Source: Prevotella sp. UBA3776 (GTDB lineage: Bacteria > Bacteroidota > Bacteroidia > Bacteroidales > Bacteroidaceae). Taken from it: a stretch of 43,379 bases of DNA. Location of the stretch: assembly GCA_002369515.1 (NCBI GenBank), contig DFFM01000035.1:1-43379 (forward strand), in the 5' to 3' direction. Shown here one piece after another: positions 16,380 through 25,605 of the stretch; positions within the stretch are counted from its first letter, which is position 1; each line of letters starts with the position of its first letter. Both the position numbers and the translations under genes were made by a program. The notes under the pieces are model-generated. The model was given only the letters and a program-made list of their open reading frames with translations. It had not been told where the DNA came from and searched no databases.

Positions 16380-18107
16380 CTACTTGACAGCCGGAGTTCC
16401 CGTCAGCTTTCCCCTCCGATCCTTCATGTCGGCAATCGACATTTCGAGAATGTGGCCAAACCGCTGCCACACCTTGTCGAGACGATAGACAGCCTTGCAG
16501 CCACGCGGCACATAAATCTGCAACATCGATTCGGGCACATCCTTGAACGTGTTCTTCTCTATCTTCGGAGCGGCGGTGGCATACGAATAGACTTCCTGCA
16601 ACATGACACACTTGGCAAAGGCGTTGCTTCCAATTTTCTTCAGCGAATTGCTCAGGTCAATGGTGGCCAACGAGCTGCAGTTGCGGAATGCACTGCTGCC
16701 TATCGACTTCACCGCCAACGGCAACACGAAGCTGGTCAGGCTGACACAGTCGCGAAACGTGTCGCTGCCTATGCGCTCGACCGTGTTGGGGAAACTCACC
16801 TCGCTGAGACTTCCGCACCCGGCAAACAGATTGTTGTCCAATTCCTCGATGAATCCCTGCACATCGACCTTCACCAGCGACTTGCAGTCCTCGAAGGCAT
16901 GGCTGCCCACCGAAACGACGGCGTTGGGGAGCACGATTTCCTGCAACGAGAGGCAGCCCCTGAAGGCTTCGCCGCCAATCTTCTTCAGAGTCTGCGGCAA
17001 CTGAATGGTGGTCAGGGCTGTGCAGTCCTTGAACGCGTCGCTGCCCAGTGTGAGCACCGATGGCGGCAGCGTTACATTGGCCAGCGAGGCGCAGCCCTCG
17101 AAGGCGCTGCCGGGGATGTCCTTGACGGTGCCATTCATTTCCACCGTCTCCAGGCTTCGGCAATCCTCGAAGACACTGCTGCCCAAGCTGTTCAGCGTGG
17201 AGGGGAGAACCACTTCGCGCAGCCGGTCGCACTTTTCGAACGCACGGCTTCCCAGTTTCTCAACGCTGGGCATGGTGGCCGTCTCCAGGCTGATGCACTC
17301 AGAGAAGGCTCCCGCTCCAAGAGTTTTCACACTCTCGGGCAACGAAATCTCCGTCAGCTGCGAGCACTTGCCAAAAGCCTCAGCCCCGATGGTCTGCAAC
17401 GAGCCAGACAGCTTGACCGTCTTCAGGTTCTCGCAAAACTGGAAAGCCGCCACACCCAGTTTCTCGGCATCGGCCTGCACATCTGCCGTAACAAGGCTCT
17501 TGCAGCTGCGCAGCATCTTGTCGCCCAGAAAAGTAACAGTGGCGGGTATTGTGATCTCCTTCAGCGACTCGCAGCCCTCAAAGGCACTTTCGCCAATCTT
17601 GACCAGTCCGTCGGGCAGCGCCACCGCTGCCAGCGACTTGCAGTTGGCGAAGGCATCGTCGCCCAACGTCGAGACCGAATTGGGGATGACCACTTCAGCC
17701 AGCTGCTCGCAACCGTTGAAGGCACCATCGCTCACATTGACAATCTGTGCGGGCAAAAGAACCTTCTCCAGTCCCTTTGCACCCGAGAAGAGGCGATTGG
17801 GCATTTCGTCGGTGCGCGTCTTCATGCCGTCCTTGCCCTCGACAATGTTGCATGCCGTCAAGTCAATCACCCGGAGCAGCCGCTCGTTGGGTTGTTTGGT
17901 CTTCGAGCGGTTGGCCATTTGCTGGAGCACCTTCAGGTCGGCACCGTTCAGCGGGCCTGCCACGGTCAGTTCGGCCACCGTCAGCCGCATGCTGTCGGGC
18001 AGCTGTTTGCCCAGATTGCCAGCAGCATCGTTTGTCACCGACACTTGCTCTTGCGCGGCCACCCAAAGGGGCAGCATCATCAGTACGAATAAGAATGTCT
18101 TTTTCAT
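16380..18107 (-). CDS. BspA-like secreted leucine-rich repeat protein
   Basis: The 575-residue protein has a signal peptide (about 1-18, ending VAAQ), a unique N-terminal part (about 20-130) and then about 16 copies of a 23-residue LRR_5 repeat of the form AFEGCESLKEITIPxTVxxLG (about 130-515). The tail (about 515-575) includes QIYVPRGCKAVYRLDKVWQRFGHI. BspA-family proteins of oral Bacteroidetes bind host matrix proteins such as fibronectin, or other bacteria; a role in adhesion here is inference. No Por sorting domain or lipobox was seen. It lies 57 bases behind trmB with no clear promoter between. Confidence 0.92.
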   Translation of the reverse strand: MKKTFLFVLMMLPLWVAAQEQVSVTNDAAGNLGKQLPDSMRLTVAELTVAGPLNGADLKVLQQMANRSKTKQPNERLLRVIDLTACNIVEGKDGMKTRTDEMPNRLFSGAKGLEKVLLPAQIVNVSDGAFNGCEQLAEVVIPNSVSTLGDDAFANCKSLAAVALPDGLVKIGESAFEGCESLKEITIPATVTFLGDKMLRSCKSLVTADVQADAEKLGVAAFQFCENLKTVKLSGSLQTIGAEAFGKCSQLTEISLPESVKTLGAGAFSECISLETATMPSVEKLGSRAFEKCDRLREVVLPSTLNSLGSSVFEDCRSLETVEMNGTVKDIPGSAFEGCASLANVTLPPSVLTLGSDAFKDCTALTTIQLPQTLKKIGGEAFRGCLSLQEIVLPNAVVSVGSHAFEDCKSLVKVDVQGFIEELDNNLFAGCGSLSEVSFPNTVERIGSDTFRDCVSLTSFVLPLAVKSIGSSAFRNCSSLATIDLSNSLKKIGSNAFAKCVMLQEVYSYATAAPKIEKNTFKDVPESMLQIYVPRGCKAVYRLDKVWQRFGHILEMSIADMKDRRGKLTGTPAVK

Positions 18108-18164
18108 GTGCCGTATAGTGTGTTAATGGTTCTTCTTTTGTTGTCGTTCACGGAAACCCGTGTG

Positions 18165-18935
18165 CTACTTGCTCACCTCCAGACTGCTGCGCTTGTTGCG
18201 GTGATAACTGCGATAGTCGTCGAGTTCTATTTCAATGTCGGGCTCGGCCAGCGGTCCCGCCTGAGGCAGACGGAACTTCATGTAGCGTATGTTCAGCCCA
18301 CGGGCAATCCACATGCCCTCATAGTAGGTCTGTATGTTCAGTATGTTGCGCGTTTCGGCGTCAATGCCTTCTGTGTGATACAAGTCCTCGGTGCGGAACA
18401 CCAGGGGCAGGTGGTTTTTCTCCACCATATAGGAGGTGTAGGTGAAGAGGAAGTTCGAGTCGGTCTTCAGATGTATCAGTCCGCCATCGGCCAGGAAACG
18501 TCGGTAGCGCTCCATGAAGTAGGTGCTGGTCAGCCGTTTGCGCGGGTTCTTCATCTGCGGGTCGCTGAAGGTGAGCCATATCTCCTGCACCTCGTCCGGG
18601 GCGAAGAAGCGGTCGATGATTTCGATGTTCGTGCGCAGGAAAGCCACGTTCTCCAACCCTTCGCCAAGTGCCTGTCGGGCTCCCGTCCACATGCGCGCTC
18701 CCTTGATGTCCACGCCGATGAAGTTCACTTGCGGGTAAAGCTTGGCCAACTCTACCGTGTATTCGCCTTTGCCGCAACCCAGTTCGAGCACAATGGGGTT
18801 GGCGTTGTGGAAATAATCCTCGCGCCAACGTCCCCGCATAGCAAACGGAACGTGTTCCACCACCGAAAACGGATACTGGAACACGTTCTTGAACGTTGCC
18901 ATTTCGGCAAATTTCTCTAATTTTCCTTTGCCCAT
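18165..18935 (-). CDS. trmB: tRNA (guanine-N7-)-methyltransferase
   Basis: The protein has the class I SAM-binding motif [32 protein letters not shown], the [27 protein letters not shown] segment and R-L-T, typical of TrmB. It methylates G46 of tRNA variable loops. The start chosen is the ATG at 18935 ([15 protein letters not shown]), the usual N-terminus in Bacteroidetes. A longer frame from 18962 would overlap the ilvE stop and add nine unlikely residues. It lies 19 bases behind ilvE, so the two are probably cotranscribed. Confidence 0.94.
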   Translation of the reverse strand: MGKGKLEKFAEMATFKNVFQYPFSVVEHVPFAMRGRWREDYFHNANPIVLELGCGKGEYTVELAKLYPQVNFIGVDIKGARMWTGARQALGEGLENVAFLRTNIEIIDRFFAPDEVQEIWLTFSDPQMKNPRKRLTSTYFMERYRRFLADGGLIHLKTDSNFLFTYTSYMVEKNHLPLVFRTEDLYHTEGIDAETRNILNIQTYYEGMWIARGLNIRYMKFRLPQAGPLAEPDIEIELDDYRSYHRNKRSSLEVSK

Positions 18936-18954
18936 AAAAAGATACAGCTTTCTT

Positions 18955-19971
18955 CTATTCAATCACCACGCGGGTCCATCCGTGCTTGTCCTCGATGGTG
19001 CCATACTGAATGCCGCGCAGCGTGTCGTAGAGTTTCTTCGACATGGGGCCTGGCTTGTCGCCAAACGAATAGCGCTTGCCCGTGTCCAGGTCGTCGATAT
19101 AGGAGATGGGGCTGATGACGGCTGCCGTGCCGCATGCACCGGCCTCCTCGAAGGTTTCGAGTTCCTCTTCGGGAACGGGGCGGCGCTCCACCTTCATGCC
19201 CAAGTCCTCGGCCACCTGCATGAGGCTCTTGTTGGTGATGCTGGGCAGAATGGAGGTTGACTTCGGAGTGATGTAGGTGTTGTCCTTGATGCCAAAGAAG
19301 TTGGCAGCACCGCACTCGTCCATGTATTTCTTCTCCTTGGCGTCCAGATAGAACTCGCAGGCGTAGCCTTTCTCGTGGGCCAGGTTGTTGGCAAAGAGCG
19401 AAGCGGCATAGTTGCCACCCACCTTATACTTGCCCGTGCCAAGGGGAGCCGAACGGTCGTAGTCGCGGATAATCACATAGGGATTGCCTGCAAAACCTCC
19501 CTTGAAGTAGGGTCCCACGGGAGTCACGAAAATGAGGAACATATACTCTTTCGACGGATGAACACCCACCTGGGCGCTCGTGCCGATGAGCAGCGGACGC
19601 AGATAGAGCGTGGCACCACTCTCGTAGGTGGGTATCCACTCCTGGTTGAGGCGTACCACCTTCTCGCACATCTCTATGAACAGCTCGGTGGGCACTTCGG
19701 GCATCATGATGCCGCGACAGGTGCTCTGCAAACGGGCAGCATTCTCGTCGGGACGGAACAGACGCACCTTGCCGTCGGGACAGCGATAGGCTTTCAGACC
19801 TTCGAACGCCTCCTGGCCATAGTGCAGGCAGGTGGCGGCCATGTGCAGTTTCAGATACTCGTCGGAGCAGACTTCTATCTCGCCCCACTTTCCGTCGCGA
19901 TAATAACAGCGAACATTGTAGTCGGTCTTCATGTAGCCGAACGACAAGTTTGCCCAATCCAGATTCTTCAT
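18955..19971 (-). CDS. ilvE: Branched-chain amino acid aminotransferase
   Basis: The 338-residue PLP enzyme of fold type IV exchanges amino groups between Leu, Ile or Val and 2-oxoglutarate. The PLP lysine is probably Lys183 in [27 protein letters not shown] (51-63), [10 protein letters not shown] (122-131) and the late [10 protein letters not shown] segment are all standard for the family. It heads an ilvE-trmB unit and has its own strong promoter. Confidence 0.96.
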   Translation of the reverse strand: MKNLDWANLSFGYMKTDYNVRCYYRDGKWGEIEVCSDEYLKLHMAATCLHYGQEAFEGLKAYRCPDGKVRLFRPDENAARLQSTCRGIMMPEVPTELFIEMCEKVVRLNQEWIPTYESGATLYLRPLLIGTSAQVGVHPSKEYMFLIFVTPVGPYFKGGFAGNPYVIIRDYDRSAPLGTGKYKVGGNYAASLFANNLAHEKGYACEFYLDAKEKKYMDECGAANFFGIKDNTYITPKSTSILPSITNKSLMQVAEDLGMKVERRPVPEEELETFEEAGACGTAAVISPISYIDDLDTGKRYSFGDKPGPMSKKLYDTLRGIQYGTIEDKHGWTRVVIE

Positions 19972-20034
19972 AACGATTGTTTTTTAGTGTTCTTTATGTT
20001 GAAATAATTGTCTTTCTGTTGACATTTCTGCATG

Positions 20035-20066
20035 CAAAAATACACATTTATTCCGAATCGCACAAA
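20035..20066 (-). promoter_or_regulatory. Promoter of ilvE-trmB
   Basis: On the minus strand TTTG (complement of 20063-20066), 20 bases, then TATTTTTG (complement of 20035-20042): exact consensus. The leader to the ATG at 19971 is about 55-60 bases. Confidence 0.8.
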
Positions 20067-20326
20067 GTTTTCGGCACAGAAGTCTGATTTTCAGCTGTTT
20101 TTTTCGCACACGCTCTGCACAACCGCCCGAAAGTCCCGTCCATCTGTAAACATGCTGAAGAACGAGACCTACATTTTACGAAACAGAAGCCGTCATCTCA
20201 CGACAACAGAAAAATATCTCTCGGCAATAGAAAATTATCTCACGGTAATAAAAAAATATCTCACGGTAATAAAAAAATATCTCACGACGTTATTGTAAAA
20301 TTCTCTAGAAAATTCTACAGCCATAC
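20067..20326. other. Intergenic region with 21-bp tandem repeats and palindrome copy 2
   Basis: Between the ilvE promoter and the end of the membrane protein gene at 20327 there is no supported gene. Its right half holds the 21-bp tandem array and palindrome core described separately. The 88-codon plus-strand frame at 20032-20298 only translates the repeats (KKYLTVI units) and is not called. Confidence 0.65.
20195..20316. repeat. 21-bp tandem array plus TCTAGA-core element, copy 2
   Basis: Four tandem 21-base units start at 20195, 20216, 20237 and 20258; the last two are identical (ATCTCACGGTAATAAAAAAA plus T). A partial fifth unit begins at 20279 and leads into the core TTCTCTAGAAAATTCT near 20300-20316. 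The core matches copies 1 and 3. The right arm is degenerate, so the long palindrome is incomplete here. Confidence 0.85.
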
Positions 20327-21559
20327 TCATAAGCGCAATGGCCACGTCAGATAATTGTAGAGCAAAACGCCGTGATAGCACCACAAATAGACGGTAACAG
20401 CCCCTACAAGGCAACGCAACAGCCACTTCTTTCCACCCTCAACCGAGCGAAAGAGAAAGGCGGAAGCGATGGGGATGGCAAAGGCCCAGTGGGCTGCCAT
20501 GATATAGACTTCGTTGATGGCAAACCCCAATACGACATGGAGCAAGAGGGCGAAGACAAACGTGGCCGCCACCAACTGCAGCAGCTCCGAACGCCGCCCC
20601 ACATAAAGCCCTGCCGCAAACAGCAAAACCAGCACAGCCTCGACCACGTATTGCACCTTCCACGTGTAGGCAACAAACAACGGTCTTCCCGACAACACAT
20701 CGCCCAAGACATGCTGGCGATGCAGCTGCAGGGACTCGCCAAAGAAATTCTCGACAAGTGTGGGCCAGCGCGGCGTAGTGGTGTCTATCCATGTGGCCAC
20801 CTGCTGATTGGACGGTGCATCGGTCAGCGCATTGGCGGCAAACCCTATGGCAAGGAGCAACAACGAGACCAAGGCGAAAGCCAAGACAAAACGCCAACGG
20901 AACACTTTGCGCCCATTGACGCACCAAACGGCCAGGCCCACTATGACTCCATTGCTGAGCGTCACTCCGGCAGTGAGCACAAAAAGCAACAGCGCCTCTG
21001 CCAGCGAGAACTGCCGCCCAGTGCGCAACTTGCAGCCGGCGCGCCAGAGGGTGAGCAGAATCAGGAACAGCGAAGGGACGAAATGGTCGGGCACGATGGT
21101 GGCTACGAGAATGTAGGCGAAGCCAAAAAAAAGCCCTGTGAGCAGCAGGGCGTCAGACCGCCCTAAGCCCACAAGGCGATGGAGAATGCGGAAAAGGAGA
21201 ACAAAGGAGTAGAAGGTGCAGACGGCCAGCACAGCACCCACCACCAGCTGCGCACAGTTTGCGCCCGTGAGATGCCACAGCAGCTGATTCACCCCGAAAA
21301 GCGGCAGCACAAGAAAAGGCAGCAAGGGATGGCGAATGGCATTGTAGCCCACATGCCAGTGGGTGACCACGGAATAGGTGTAGGGGTCGAAGCCCGACAT
21401 GTGGAAATTGTTCATGAACACCTGCCACTGGCCGTCGGTATAGGTGGCAAAGAGACCAAAAAACTTCGCTATCATCAGATACTGGAACACGGCGATGACA
21501 ACCACGGCCAGCAAAGCCACTGCGCGTTCTTCACGACGAATGAGGAATATTTCTTTCAT
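20327..21559 (-). CDS. Polytopic membrane protein, DUF6080-like (paralogue A)
   Basis: About 410 residues with some ten transmembrane helices. The start chosen is the ATG at 21559 (MKEIFLIRREE); a TTG four codons earlier would overlap the stop of the upstream paralogue. Conserved segments shared with that paralogue are SGFDPYTYSVVTHWHVGYNAIRHPLL, LTGANCA, VPDHFV-S-LLLTLW and TTPRWPTLVENFFGES. The layout recalls GT-C glycosyltransferases, which use polyprenyl-phosphate sugars, but no DxD-type motif is certain. The DUF6080 name is from memory and tentative. It is the last gene of the glycan-type cluster. Confidence 0.8.
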   Translation of the reverse strand: MKEIFLIRREERAVALLAVVVIAVFQYLMIAKFFGLFATYTDGQWQVFMNNFHMSGFDPYTYSVVTHWHVGYNAIRHPLLPFLVLPLFGVNQLLWHLTGANCAQLVVGAVLAVCTFYSFVLLFRILHRLVGLGRSDALLLTGLFFGFAYILVATIVPDHFVPSLFLILLTLWRAGCKLRTGRQFSLAEALLLFVLTAGVTLSNGVIVGLAVWCVNGRKVFRWRFVLAFALVSLLLLAIGFAANALTDAPSNQQVATWIDTTTPRWPTLVENFFGESLQLHRQHVLGDVLSGRPLFVAYTWKVQYVVEAVLVLLFAAGLYVGRRSELLQLVAATFVFALLLHVVLGFAINEVYIMAAHWAFAIPIASAFLFRSVEGGKKWLLRCLVGAVTVYLWCYHGVLLYNYLTWPLRL

Positions 21560-21567
21560 AAACAGAG

Positions 21568-23007
21568 TCAATAGAGAAACTGCGCAAACAAACTGAGATT
21601 ATAGCCCAACAGCCAAAGCGCAACGACACACACCAGAGCGCGGACAATCCTGAGCCACATGCCGCTCAGCCGCACAAACAAATAGGCCATGGACAAAGGA
21701 ATGACGAACAGCCAGTGAGCGGCCATGATATAGACTTCGTTCAGTCCGAAACCCAACCCCACGTGCAGCGCCATGTCCAATCCAAACCACGACAGGGCCG
21801 TCCACAGCAGCCTATGGCGCCAACCAGCCACAATGCCTCCGGCGAAAAGCAGCAACAAGAGTGCTTCCACCACGTAGTTGAACACCCAGTCGTAGCCCAC
21901 AATGACGGGTCGCTGGCTGCGCAGGATGTCCTGCAGCAGGTGTTTTTGGTGGAGCTGCATGCTCTCGCCGAAAAGATTCTCCACCACACTGGGCCAGCGA
22001 GGAGTGGAAATGTCTGTCCAGCGCGAGAATTCGCCTTTGGCGATGGGTTTGCCGGCATGTTTGTTCCAGGGCTTCTCCCGGGTGGTCTTTGCCGTCTGGC
22101 GCGCCTTGCGAGCCTGCTCCGCCCTGAAAGCCTCCTTCAGCCGGGCGGTATCCTTGATGTGGGAGGTGTCGGCAAACAATTTCATGTCGCGCTCGGCACG
22201 TTGGGCGGTGCGCTTGGCCTTGAGCTCTTTGCGCGCCATTTCCTGCGGCCAAACGAACATGCGATATTCCCACCGGGCGAACAACCACATCAAGGCAGCC
22301 GGCGCCACGACGGCCAGCAACAGATATTTGGGGCGGAAAAAGCGTTTGCCATTGGCCATCAGGGCGGCAAGGAAGGTTTTCAGTCCGTTGTTGAGCGAAA
22401 TGCCTGCGGTGAGAACAAACAGCACGATGGTTTGCCCTATGGAATACGGAGTTTCTGAAGCCAACTTCCGTCCTGTGAGCCAGAGCGTGAGCAGCAGAAC
22501 GCACATTGACATGACAAAATGGTCGGGCACACAAGTCGAGAGCATCACATAGGCGAACGAGAAACAGAGCACCGACAACAGCGAAGCGTCGAAACTTCCA
22601 CAGCCCACCAACTCCCTACAGATGCGACGCAGAAAGACAAAGGAATAGACACCTGACAACACGAGCATTGCCGCCACTAGAAACACGGCACAGTTGGCGC
22701 CCGTCAACGCCATCAGAATCTGATTGAGCAAATAAGGTACAAACATGAAGAAGGCCAGCAACGGGTGCCGATAGACATTGTATTTGGCCGACCATTGCGA
22801 CACCACATCGTACGTGATGGGGTCGAAGCCCGAAATGTAGAATTTGCGCAGGATGACCTGCCAATAAGAGTCGCGCAACGGTGTGAAATCGGCATAATAG
22901 CGCGCCACCACCATGGCGTTCAGCACCACGAGCAGCACCGCCATGAACACTGTCGGCCAACGCTCCTCGCGGCGAATGCAGAATATGTCTTTCAGTTTCT
23001 CAATCAT
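21568..23007 (-). CDS. Polytopic membrane protein, DUF6080-like (paralogue B)
   Basis: The 479-residue protein aligns over its length with the downstream gene (SGFDPITYDVVSQWSAKYNVYRHPLL, LTGANCAVFLV, CVPDHFVMSMCVLLLTLW, STPRWPSVVENLFGES). It differs by an extra charged loop of about 65 residues (about 260-325, rich in K, R, E and A) placed before the TPRWPS segment. The pair looks like a tandem duplication. A role in glycan assembly is inferred from the neighbouring UbiA, HAD and acyltransferase genes. Confidence 0.8.
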   Translation of the reverse strand: MIEKLKDIFCIRREERWPTVFMAVLLVVLNAMVVARYYADFTPLRDSYWQVILRKFYISGFDPITYDVVSQWSAKYNVYRHPLLAFFMFVPYLLNQILMALTGANCAVFLVAAMLVLSGVYSFVFLRRICRELVGCGSFDASLLSVLCFSFAYVMLSTCVPDHFVMSMCVLLLTLWLTGRKLASETPYSIGQTIVLFVLTAGISLNNGLKTFLAALMANGKRFFRPKYLLLAVVAPAALMWLFARWEYRMFVWPQEMARKELKAKRTAQRAERDMKLFADTSHIKDTARLKEAFRAEQARKARQTAKTTREKPWNKHAGKPIAKGEFSRWTDISTPRWPSVVENLFGESMQLHQKHLLQDILRSQRPVIVGYDWVFNYVVEALLLLLFAGGIVAGWRHRLLWTALSWFGLDMALHVGLGFGLNEVYIMAAHWLFVIPLSMAYLFVRLSGMWLRIVRALVCVVALWLLGYNLSLFAQFLY

Positions 23008-23038
23008 GTCTTTCCTTCTACTGACTTTTTACTTCTTG

Positions 23039-23638
23039 CTACCGGTTTCTAAAAGGCTTGTAGTGCTTCTCGTCGGCATAGGCCAGAAGTTCGCGGTCGC
23101 CACTGCTGTCGCCGAAAGCAGTCAGCTGGTAGTCATTGCGGTCGCCCAGCAAAGCCTTGAGCCGGTTCACCTTCTCCTGTCCGTAGCAGTTGGATCCGAG
23201 GAAACGGCCGGTCAGACGACCGTCAACCACCTCCATCCGTGTTCCTTCGACTGTCACTCCGGGACGGTCGGCAAAGAAAGGCCGCACCCAACGGTCGATG
23301 CTCGCGCTGACCACCACGACCCTGGAGCCCTCGCGCAGCGCATCGTCGATGGCGGCCAAGCCGTCGGGACGAAGCAAATGGCGGCTGTCTGCCGCAAAAT
23401 GCCGGCACATGGCGTCGAAATCCTCCTCGGTGGTGCCCTTGAAGAACCAGCCGAGCAGCCGTTCCTTGGTTTTGCCGTTGTCCGAGAGCCCCATCTTCAT
23501 GGCCACCAGATACGGAACGTGTATCAACAGCCCCACAACCAACGACGCCGTGCCCCTGGCATGACGGACGAAGGCGAAGAGGGTGTCGCGGGTGGTCAGC
23601 GTCCCATCGAAATCGAAAGCATAGACTCGTTGCTGCAT
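23039..23638 (-). CDS. HAD-superfamily phosphatase (HAD-IB, SerB-like)
   Basis: The 199-residue protein begins MQQRVYAFDFDGTLTTRDTL at 23638; the frame extends upstream into the UbiA gene but that extension is not protein-like. Motif I is DFDGTLT (Asp9 nucleophile, Asp11), motif II VVVSASIDRWV (Ser), motif III the Lys region, and motif IV GDSSGDRELL. It lies 16 bases after the UbiA-type phosphoribosyltransferase. In mycobacteria the product of that enzyme must be dephosphorylated, so this phosphatase may act on polyprenyl-phosphate-5-phosphoribose; that is inference from context. Confidence 0.88.
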   Translation of the reverse strand: MQQRVYAFDFDGTLTTRDTLFAFVRHARGTASLVVGLLIHVPYLVAMKMGLSDNGKTKERLLGWFFKGTTEEDFDAMCRHFAADSRHLLRPDGLAAIDDALREGSRVVVVSASIDRWVRPFFADRPGVTVEGTRMEVVDGRLTGRFLGSNCYGQEKVNRLKALLGDRNDYQLTAFGDSSGDRELLAYADEKHYKPFRNR

Positions 23639-23654
23639 GGCTTCAATGTTTTTC

Positions 23655-24533
23655 TTACAGATAGATAATGACCAGGAACGAGAGCCCCCATGCCAACACA
23701 ATGAGTTGTGTGAAACGGTCGCGCAGCAAAACTTTTGTAGGGTCGCCACTTTTCTTGTCAACCACGGCCAACTGGATGTAGCGCAGCAGTCCCAACAGCA
23801 CAAACACGCTGGTGAGATAGAGGTAATCGGTATGGAAATTGGCCTTCACCTCGGGCGAAACGGTGTACATGATGTAGCACACCAATGTCACCGAGGCGGT
23901 GATGGTGATGGCCTGGTTGATGAACGTCAGGTTGTAGCGGCTGGTGTTGCGCCGTGGCGCCTCGCCCGTTTCTTGCAGGCGCAAGACGTCGTCGCGCCGT
24001 TTGGCAAAACTGAGGAAAAGTGTCAGCAAGAACGTCATCAGCACAATCCACTGGCTGAGCACGGTCTCTGTGGCTACACCGCCTGCCAGAATGCGCAGCA
24101 CGAAGCCGAAAGCCACCACACACACATCGATGATGGCATGTTTCTTGAGTTCGGCGCAGTAGGCCAGGTTCAGCAGCCAATAGAACATAATGACACCCAT
24201 CACTGGCAGACGATTGCGACTGAGCAACAACGTCGCCAGCAAGGAGAGCACTATCATCAGCCCCATCAGCCCGTAAGCCTGACGCACACTGATGGCTCCC
24301 GAAGCCACGGGCCGATGGCACTTCTCTGGATGGCGGCGGTCGTCGTCCACGTCAATGAGGTCGTTGAAGCAGTAGATGGACGACGCTGCAAAACAAAAGG
24401 CAAAAAAAGTAATCAAGCCAGCCGCCAAATCAGCGGTGTTGAGCAGGTGCCCGCCAAAAAACATGGGCAGGAACACAAAGAAGTTCTTGACCCACTGCTT
24501 GGGACGTATCAGATGAAACAGGTCGGTTGTCAT
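23655..24533 (-). CDS. UbiA-family prenyltransferase, likely decaprenyl-phosphate phosphoribosyltransferase
   Basis: The 292-residue protein (start ATG at 24533, MTTDLFHLIRPKQWVKNFFV) has about nine transmembrane helices. The first active-site motif is NDLIDVDDDRRHPEKCHRP at 57-75 and a second acidic site is SFAKRRDDVLRL. RPKQWVKN and RRHPEKCHRP are typical of the Rv3806c-like branch that moves 5-phosphoribose from PRPP to polyprenyl phosphate, rather than the quinone branch. The product is a lipid-linked ribose precursor for surface glycans. An upstream extension of 86 codons in the same frame is rejected because it overlaps the acyltransferase gene and has no family match. Confidence 0.88.
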   Translation of the reverse strand: MTTDLFHLIRPKQWVKNFFVFLPMFFGGHLLNTADLAAGLITFFAFCFAASSIYCFNDLIDVDDDRRHPEKCHRPVASGAISVRQAYGLMGLMIVLSLLATLLLSRNRLPVMGVIMFYWLLNLAYCAELKKHAIIDVCVVAFGFVLRILAGGVATETVLSQWIVLMTFLLTLFLSFAKRRDDVLRLQETGEAPRRNTSRYNLTFINQAITITASVTLVCYIMYTVSPEVKANFHTDYLYLTSVFVLLGLLRYIQLAVVDKKSGDPTKVLLRDRFTQLIVLAWGLSFLVIIYL

Positions 24534-24574
24534 GTGGAGTTTTTTCGATGTTTTAATTGTTACTGATGCCGAGT

Positions 24575-25591
24575 TCAATGCCCAACGGCCTTTGGCAGAA
24601 GCAGTTTCTCTATGCGGAGAACCAATTGGTGGAGCAGCCAGGCCAGCGGCAACGTAATGGCCACCGTGAGCAGAAACGTAGGCCAATAGCCCAAGTGATA
24701 GGGCTCGATGTACTTCAGCACGAAATGGATGTGAATGAGATAGGCTTCCAGACTCAGCGCCCCTACAAACCGGAACAATGCGTTGAACCACTGGGGCGTA
24801 CGTCGAAACACGCGGTTGAGCAACAGGATGCTGGTCACCGTGAGAGGAATGTAGAGCATGCGCTCAATGAAGAGCGGAAACTGGCCATGGCGCACCTGCT
24901 CCAGGAAAATGCTGGCCGAGAGAGCCATCACAAACATGAGGACAATCATCCAAATGCCAGCACCGTCGATGGTTTCGTGGCGACGCACCATCTCGCCCAT
25001 GTTCAGCCCGATGAAGAAGATGGGTATGCGGCTCCAGAATATTTCTATGTGCCCCACCGCATCGTGGATGGGCGACACCCACTGCACCAAGATGCACCAC
25101 ATCACCATAACCACCGGCAGCCACTTATAAACAGGATGGCGGCTGATGAGCATCATGTAGAAAGGGGCGAACAGATAGAGCATCATGATGGTGGGAATGT
25201 ACCAGAATGTCAGTTCGTCGTGCAGCCAGAAGTCCCAGTTGACAGCTACGTCGCCCAGCAGGTCGGCGAGCGTGGCGCTATACTTGCCTGCCCCCAAGAA
25301 GTCGGGCACATAGAACAGGCAGGCCATGATGAGCCATGCGGGATAGATGCGCACAAAACGACGTGTGAAAAAGTGGCTCAGCGAAGGGTTCTTGTTCCAC
25401 GAATACCACAAGCCTATACCACTGAGAAATAGGAACATATCGACGCCGATATTGCCCATGCGACGCAATCCGAAGAAAGCGTCTGAGCGCGGCAACGACA
25501 CGTGGAACAAAATGACGAACAGCATGGCTGCTCCCATCAGTTCGCCGCGAAAACGGCTGATATTGGCTAGTTCAATGTCTTTTACTTTCAT
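24575..25591 (-). CDS. Acyltransferase family 3 membrane protein (first)
   Basis: The 338-residue protein has about ten transmembrane helices and the acyltransferase-3 N-terminus: ISRFRGELMGAAMLFVILFHVSLP holds the conserved Arg and the HxxLP-like His. GVDMFLFLSGIGL follows. Such proteins add acetyl or other acyl groups to extracellular sugars. It lies 41 bases before the UbiA gene and 14 bases behind the second acyltransferase, in the same operon. Confidence 0.88.
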   Translation of the reverse strand: MKVKDIELANISRFRGELMGAAMLFVILFHVSLPRSDAFFGLRRMGNIGVDMFLFLSGIGLWYSWNKNPSLSHFFTRRFVRIYPAWLIMACLFYVPDFLGAGKYSATLADLLGDVAVNWDFWLHDELTFWYIPTIMMLYLFAPFYMMLISRHPVYKWLPVVMVMWCILVQWVSPIHDAVGHIEIFWSRIPIFFIGLNMGEMVRRHETIDGAGIWMIVLMFVMALSASIFLEQVRHGQFPLFIERMLYIPLTVTSILLLNRVFRRTPQWFNALFRFVGALSLEAYLIHIHFVLKYIEPYHLGYWPTFLLTVAITLPLAWLLHQLVLRIEKLLLPKAVGH

Positions 25592-25605
25592 GGGCTTTGG
25601 CAGAG

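Noticed and set aside
16305..18092. 595-codon open frame on the plus strand, opposite the BspA-like gene
   Set aside because: It is the antisense of a regular repeat protein. The minus frame has a signal peptide and clear LRR repeats; the plus frame has no family signature.
20195..20278. CRISPR array
   Set aside because: The 21-base units follow each other directly with no unique spacers, and no cas gene is present.
20032..20298. 88-codon plus-strand frame with KKYLTVI repeats
   Set aside because: It translates the 21-bp tandem array and begins inside the ilvE promoter. No signal of coding.
24534..24791. N-terminal extension of the UbiA protein by 86 residues
   Set aside because: It overlaps the acyltransferase gene and has no transmembrane or family character; the ATG at 24533 begins the conserved RPKQWVKN region.
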